From positions 62,001-126,000 of the forward strand of contig UBTF01000014.1 in the NCBI GenBank assembly GCA_900468285.1: a stretch of 64,000 nucleotides of DNA, in the 5' to 3' direction. Positions within the stretch are counted from its first letter, which is position 1, and the number at the start of each line of letters is the position of its first letter. The DNA comes from Hyphomicrobiales bacterium. GTDB taxonomy: Bacteria > Pseudomonadota > Alphaproteobacteria > Rhizobiales > Rhizobiaceae. This document shows positions 61,414 to 64,000 of the stretch, piece by piece. A model generated the notes under the pieces. The model saw nothing but the letters and a program-made list of their open reading frames with translations, ran no database searches and was not told the origin of the DNA. The position numbers were made by a program, and so were the translations under genes.

Positions 61414-63909
61414 TCAACTCATTCGGCGCAGAGCTGCGACACCAATGTCACCAACGACTTCCCGGATATTGATACCGTCTGAAATGGAGTACTCCTCTCC
61501 GTTCAACAGATTGATGTAAGCGCGATGCGCAAGATGCTCGGGGAGCGGCAGCGCAGCCTCCTCTTGCGAACCATCTTTTCCGAGTGGCCGGAGGCATGCA
61601 ACGACGATGAGCGCATCCGAGGACGTGTTGCGCGCATAGGCAACAAACCTGTCGTTATCCCCATCCTCGGTTTCCAGGGGCACATATGCGCCTTTTCGAA
61701 ACAGCTCTGGTTGCTCCTTGCGAAACTGGAGCATGATGGCGATCAGGCTCTGTTTGCTCGGAACGAACCCATCTTGAGGAAATGAAGACGCTCCTTCCAT
61801 CAGCGTGCTATTTAGCCCATCAAAATCCGGCGCCCGACGATTGTCAGGATCGACAAGACTGAGATCAAGACCTTCGCTTCCCTGATAGACATCCGGCACG
61901 CCGGGAGCAGTGAGCTTGATTAGCGTCTGCGCGAGGCTGTTGGAGTAGCCTACCCGGACAAATGGCTCGATCCTGTCGTTAAAATCGTTGAGAAACGCAC
62001 GATTGTCCGGTGAGAGCATTTTTCGCACGTAGTTCACAACCGCATTTTCGTAAGCCTCATTGCTGTCGCCCCAGTTCGTGCGCAGCTTTGCCTCACGCAG
62101 TGCTTTCTCCAGATAAGCGACGAACCGCTCCCGGAAATCGGCAAGTTCCGTCTCATCTTTCAAAGCACCATGGGATGGCCAAGCCCCCAGCAGCGCCTGA
62201 TAGATCATCCATTCCACCGAAGGCTCCGGCAGTGGCTCACCCTCTAATGTTTGACGCAGTTGAGCGTTCATTTCCCGCCATCTTCCGACGGCTTGCGTCC
62301 ACATTTCGGGTGATTGCGTAATCGCATAAAGGCGTGCCCGAGCGTCCTCGCCCCGCTTGGTATCATGGGTGGATGTGGCAGACAGTCCGTCCGGCTGTGT
62401 CTCCAGCCGAACTGCCATTTCAGCATGGAAACTCTTGACCGAGAAAGTGGTCTTCAACGGTTCCGCGCCGACTTCATTCACCGCCAAGGCCATGTTTTGC
62501 CGGTAGAAATGGGTGTCCTCCACAGACTTTGCCATGAGCGGGCCGGTAAGCTGCTGAAAACGGGTCCGGAATTCGAGTGCATCCTTGCCTTTCCCGTTGC
62601 GCAGCAGATCTTGGAGGCTCGAAAGCGCTGCGGAATTGACACGGCGATCGGCCTTATGGATCTCGCTGATCACATTTGCCAACACCTCTTCGCTCTCTGC
62701 GGGAAGACCATCTTCATCGCCATAGGTTCGGTAAACGGCGAAGGAAACGAGAAGTGTCCGCAATGCTTCCTGCAATTCCTCATCACTGAAAGCGGTAGCA
62801 GACGTTTCGTTCTTTAGCAGGGTCTTGGCTAACGCAAACAGTCGAGCCGATTCGCCACCAAAATTGACATCGGCCATCAAAAGTTTCGCGTTACGCAGCT
62901 CCTGCGCAATATCGAGCGGTCGGCCTACGTATGTTTCATAGGCGGACTTCAGTTCCGGCAGATTGCTTTCGTCAACGAAGAGATTGCTCAAGGCGGCAAT
63001 AAATTCATATCCGGTCGTGCCTGATACCGGCCAGTCGGCCGGCAATGTTTCCCCAGGCCCAAGGATTTTCTCAACGACGAGATAGCAATCGGAACCGACT
63101 TCGCTTCGTAATCTTGCGAGATATTCAGCAGGGTCGGCGAGACCATCGACGTGATCCATTCGAAGACCATCCACCGCTCCACTCCGCACCAGTTCGAGTA
63201 TGAGACGGTGCGTGTCGTCGAAGATTGTGGGGTCTTCGACCCGCACGCCCACCAGGCCGGTGACCTCGAAAAATCGTCGGTATGAGAGGTCTGATTTTGC
63301 ATCGCGCCAGGACATCAGGCGGTAATGCTGTTGATCATGGAGGGCGCTGAGCGTTTTCGTATCGGTTGTTTCGAGCAGTTCCTCTTCTCGCCCGGCATAA
63401 GATGCGGGATTAAGCGGGTAAAAGGCGTCGTGGTATCTGAAAGATGGCTTGTCTGTTTGCGGGTCGCTTTCGACTCTCAGTTCACCCTTTTCCAGGGCTT
63501 CCGTGAAATCCGTTCCCAAGAAGGGCAGGGTGAGACGGCGGGACCAATCGATATCGAAATGGCGGGCAAAGCGGCTGTCAGGGCCGTGTTCGATGACATC
63601 CTTCCACCAGACGTTTTCGAGAGACGCCGCCATGTGGTTTGGGACGATATCGAGGATAAGGCCGACCCCTTCACCTTTGAGGGCGGCGACCAGCCTGTCG
63701 AAGCCTTCCCTTCCACCAATTGCCGGGTCTATCTCGTTGGCATCGGTCACGTCGTAACCGTGGGTCGAACCCGTTGTCGCGGTGAATATTGGTGACGCGT
63801 AGAGATGGCTGATACCGAGTTTTCTGAGATAGGGCACGATGGCTACGGCGCGATCGAAGGTCATGCCGTCGCGGAACTGAATGCGATATGTTGCGGTCGG
63901 AAAAGTCAT
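61414..63909 (-). CDS. treY: TreY, malto-oligosyltrehalose synthase
   Basis: An 831-residue GH13 enzyme that converts the reducing end of maltodextrins to a trehalose unit. TATYRIQFRDGMTFDRAVAIVPYL, LILDIVPNHMA, VDGLRMDHVDGLADP and VVEKILGPGETLP are the barrel motifs; the catalytic Asp and Glu are in the last two. The C-terminus has GVPDVYQGSEGLDLSLVDPDNRR. The start at 63909 follows GGAG by six bases; the frame stays open to the window end. The partner TreZ is presumably beyond the right edge. A GGAAC-N18-TT element ends 28 bases upstream. Confidence 0.92.
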   Translation of the reverse strand: MTFPTATYRIQFRDGMTFDRAVAIVPYLRKLGISHLYASPIFTATTGSTHGYDVTDANEIDPAIGGREGFDRLVAALKGEGVGLILDIVPNHMAASLENVWWKDVIEHGPDSRFARHFDIDWSRRLTLPFLGTDFTEALEKGELRVESDPQTDKPSFRYHDAFYPLNPASYAGREEELLETTDTKTLSALHDQQHYRLMSWRDAKSDLSYRRFFEVTGLVGVRVEDPTIFDDTHRLILELVRSGAVDGLRMDHVDGLADPAEYLARLRSEVGSDCYLVVEKILGPGETLPADWPVSGTTGYEFIAALSNLFVDESNLPELKSAYETYVGRPLDIAQELRNAKLLMADVNFGGESARLFALAKTLLKNETSATAFSDEELQEALRTLLVSFAVYRTYGDEDGLPAESEEVLANVISEIHKADRRVNSAALSSLQDLLRNGKGKDALEFRTRFQQLTGPLMAKSVEDTHFYRQNMALAVNEVGAEPLKTTFSVKSFHAEMAVRLETQPDGLSATSTHDTKRGEDARARLYAITQSPEMWTQAVGRWREMNAQLRQTLEGEPLPEPSVEWMIYQALLGAWPSHGALKDETELADFRERFVAYLEKALREAKLRTNWGDSNEAYENAVVNYVRKMLSPDNRAFLNDFNDRIEPFVRVGYSNSLAQTLIKLTAPGVPDVYQGSEGLDLSLVDPDNRRAPDFDGLNSTLMEGASSFPQDGFVPSKQSLIAIMLQFRKEQPELFRKGAYVPLETEDGDNDRFVAYARNTSSDALIVVACLRPLGKDGSQEEAALPLPEHLAHRAYINLLNGEEYSISDGINIREVVGDIGVAALRRMS

Positions 63910-63936
63910 GGGAGGCTCCAATGGGAGAGGACCCCA

Positions 63937-63961
63937 AACTGAAAAGGGGGCATCTGGTTCC
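63937..63961 (-). promoter_or_regulatory. Candidate EcfG/RpoE2-type promoter for treY
   Basis: On the minus strand, GGAAC (63961-63957), 18 bases, then TT (63938-63937). The start site would be about 20 bases before the treY ATG at 63909. Another minus-strand frame is open from the window edge and stops at the treY ATG, so an upstream gene could also read through. Confidence 0.45.
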
Positions 63962-64000
63962 ACAATGCGCTCGAAACAGACGATGCTAAAAAGCTGGGGT

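Noticed and set aside
62314..62817. Plus-strand open frame of 167 codons opposite treY
   Set aside because: A shadow of the GH13 coding sequence with no ribosome site or motif.
1..64000. tRNA, rRNA, CRISPR array, insertion sequence, prophage, conjugation genes or defence islands
   Set aside because: I found no clover-leaf region, no regularly spaced repeats, no transposase or integrase motif and no toxin-antitoxin pair; gene content is uniform with normal ribosome sites.

Overview
The window reads as chromosome-type sequence from a Rhizobiaceae alphaproteobacterium, most like the Agrobacterium/Rhizobium group. Evidence: a succinoglycan gene block in the order exoX-U-V-W-T-H-K-L-A-M-O-N-P, many periplasmic-binding-protein sugar transporters, small rhizobial families (DUF6074, DUF992, DUF1612), a malic enzyme with a phosphotransacetylase-like tail, and uniformly moderate-to-high GC genes with GGAGG-type ribosome sites. 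I see no rRNA, tRNA, insertion sequence, prophage or CRISPR array. Genes are dense and mostly intact; both window ends cut through operons.

Layout. 1-8.1 kb: the 3' part of an AGE-family sugar isomerase, then a minus-strand carbohydrate operon (binding protein, two permeases, UgpC-type ATPase, and a Gfo/Idh/MocA oxidoreductase fused to an aldo/keto reductase) with a divergent AraC regulator. 8.3-11.7 kb: a tiny HTH protein, a class III nucleotide cyclase, RecX, a c-type cytochrome and a DUF992 protein. 11.9-17.7 kb: GDP-mannose-type ManC, malic enzyme, a GT39 membrane glycosyltransferase. 17.8-23.9 kb: a DadA-like oxidase and a ribose-type ABC operon with a divergent LacI regulator and two mirrored operators. 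24.5-39.5 kb: the succinoglycan block. ExoX (repressor) lies at its left edge, then the glycosyltransferases, pyruvyl and succinyl transferases, flippase, glycanase, UDP-glucose pyrophosphorylase and ExoP co-polymerase. The priming and polymerising genes exoY, exoF, exoQ and exoZ, which flank exoX in Sinorhizobium meliloti, are not here, and neither is exoI.

39.6-49.8 kb: housekeeping and signalling genes: a 2-hydroxyacid dehydrogenase, a large PAS/two-receiver hybrid histidine kinase, a flavoprotein, YigZ, an RluA pseudouridine synthase, RsmJ, a small conserved protein, a PQQ-type sugar dehydrogenase, and type IB topoisomerase. 50.2-55.4 kb: a lipid A phosphoethanolamine transferase in one row with its likely OmpR/PmrB-type two-component system, then a DUF1612/HTH protein. 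55.7-59.8 kb: a four-gene operon of ROK regulator, Gfo/Idh/MocA dehydrogenase, ThuA-like protein and 2-hydroxyacid dehydrogenase, which looks like an uncharacterised sugar or sugar-acid route without its own transporter. 59.9-63.9 kb: CorA, a Gly/Ser-rich secreted small protein, and TreY.

No single unmistakably new system stands out. The most interesting signals are: five intergenic GGAAC-N18-TT elements, each pointing at the next gene (manC, a 61-residue protein, topoisomerase IB, the Gly/Ser-rich protein and treY), which suggests part of this region belongs to an EcfG/RpoE2 general stress regulon; the Gfo/Idh/MocA-AKR fusion; the ROK-Gfo-ThuA-HADH operon; the mirrored LacI operators; and the break in exo synteny beside exoX. 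All functional statements are from reading the sequence and family knowledge; no database search was run.
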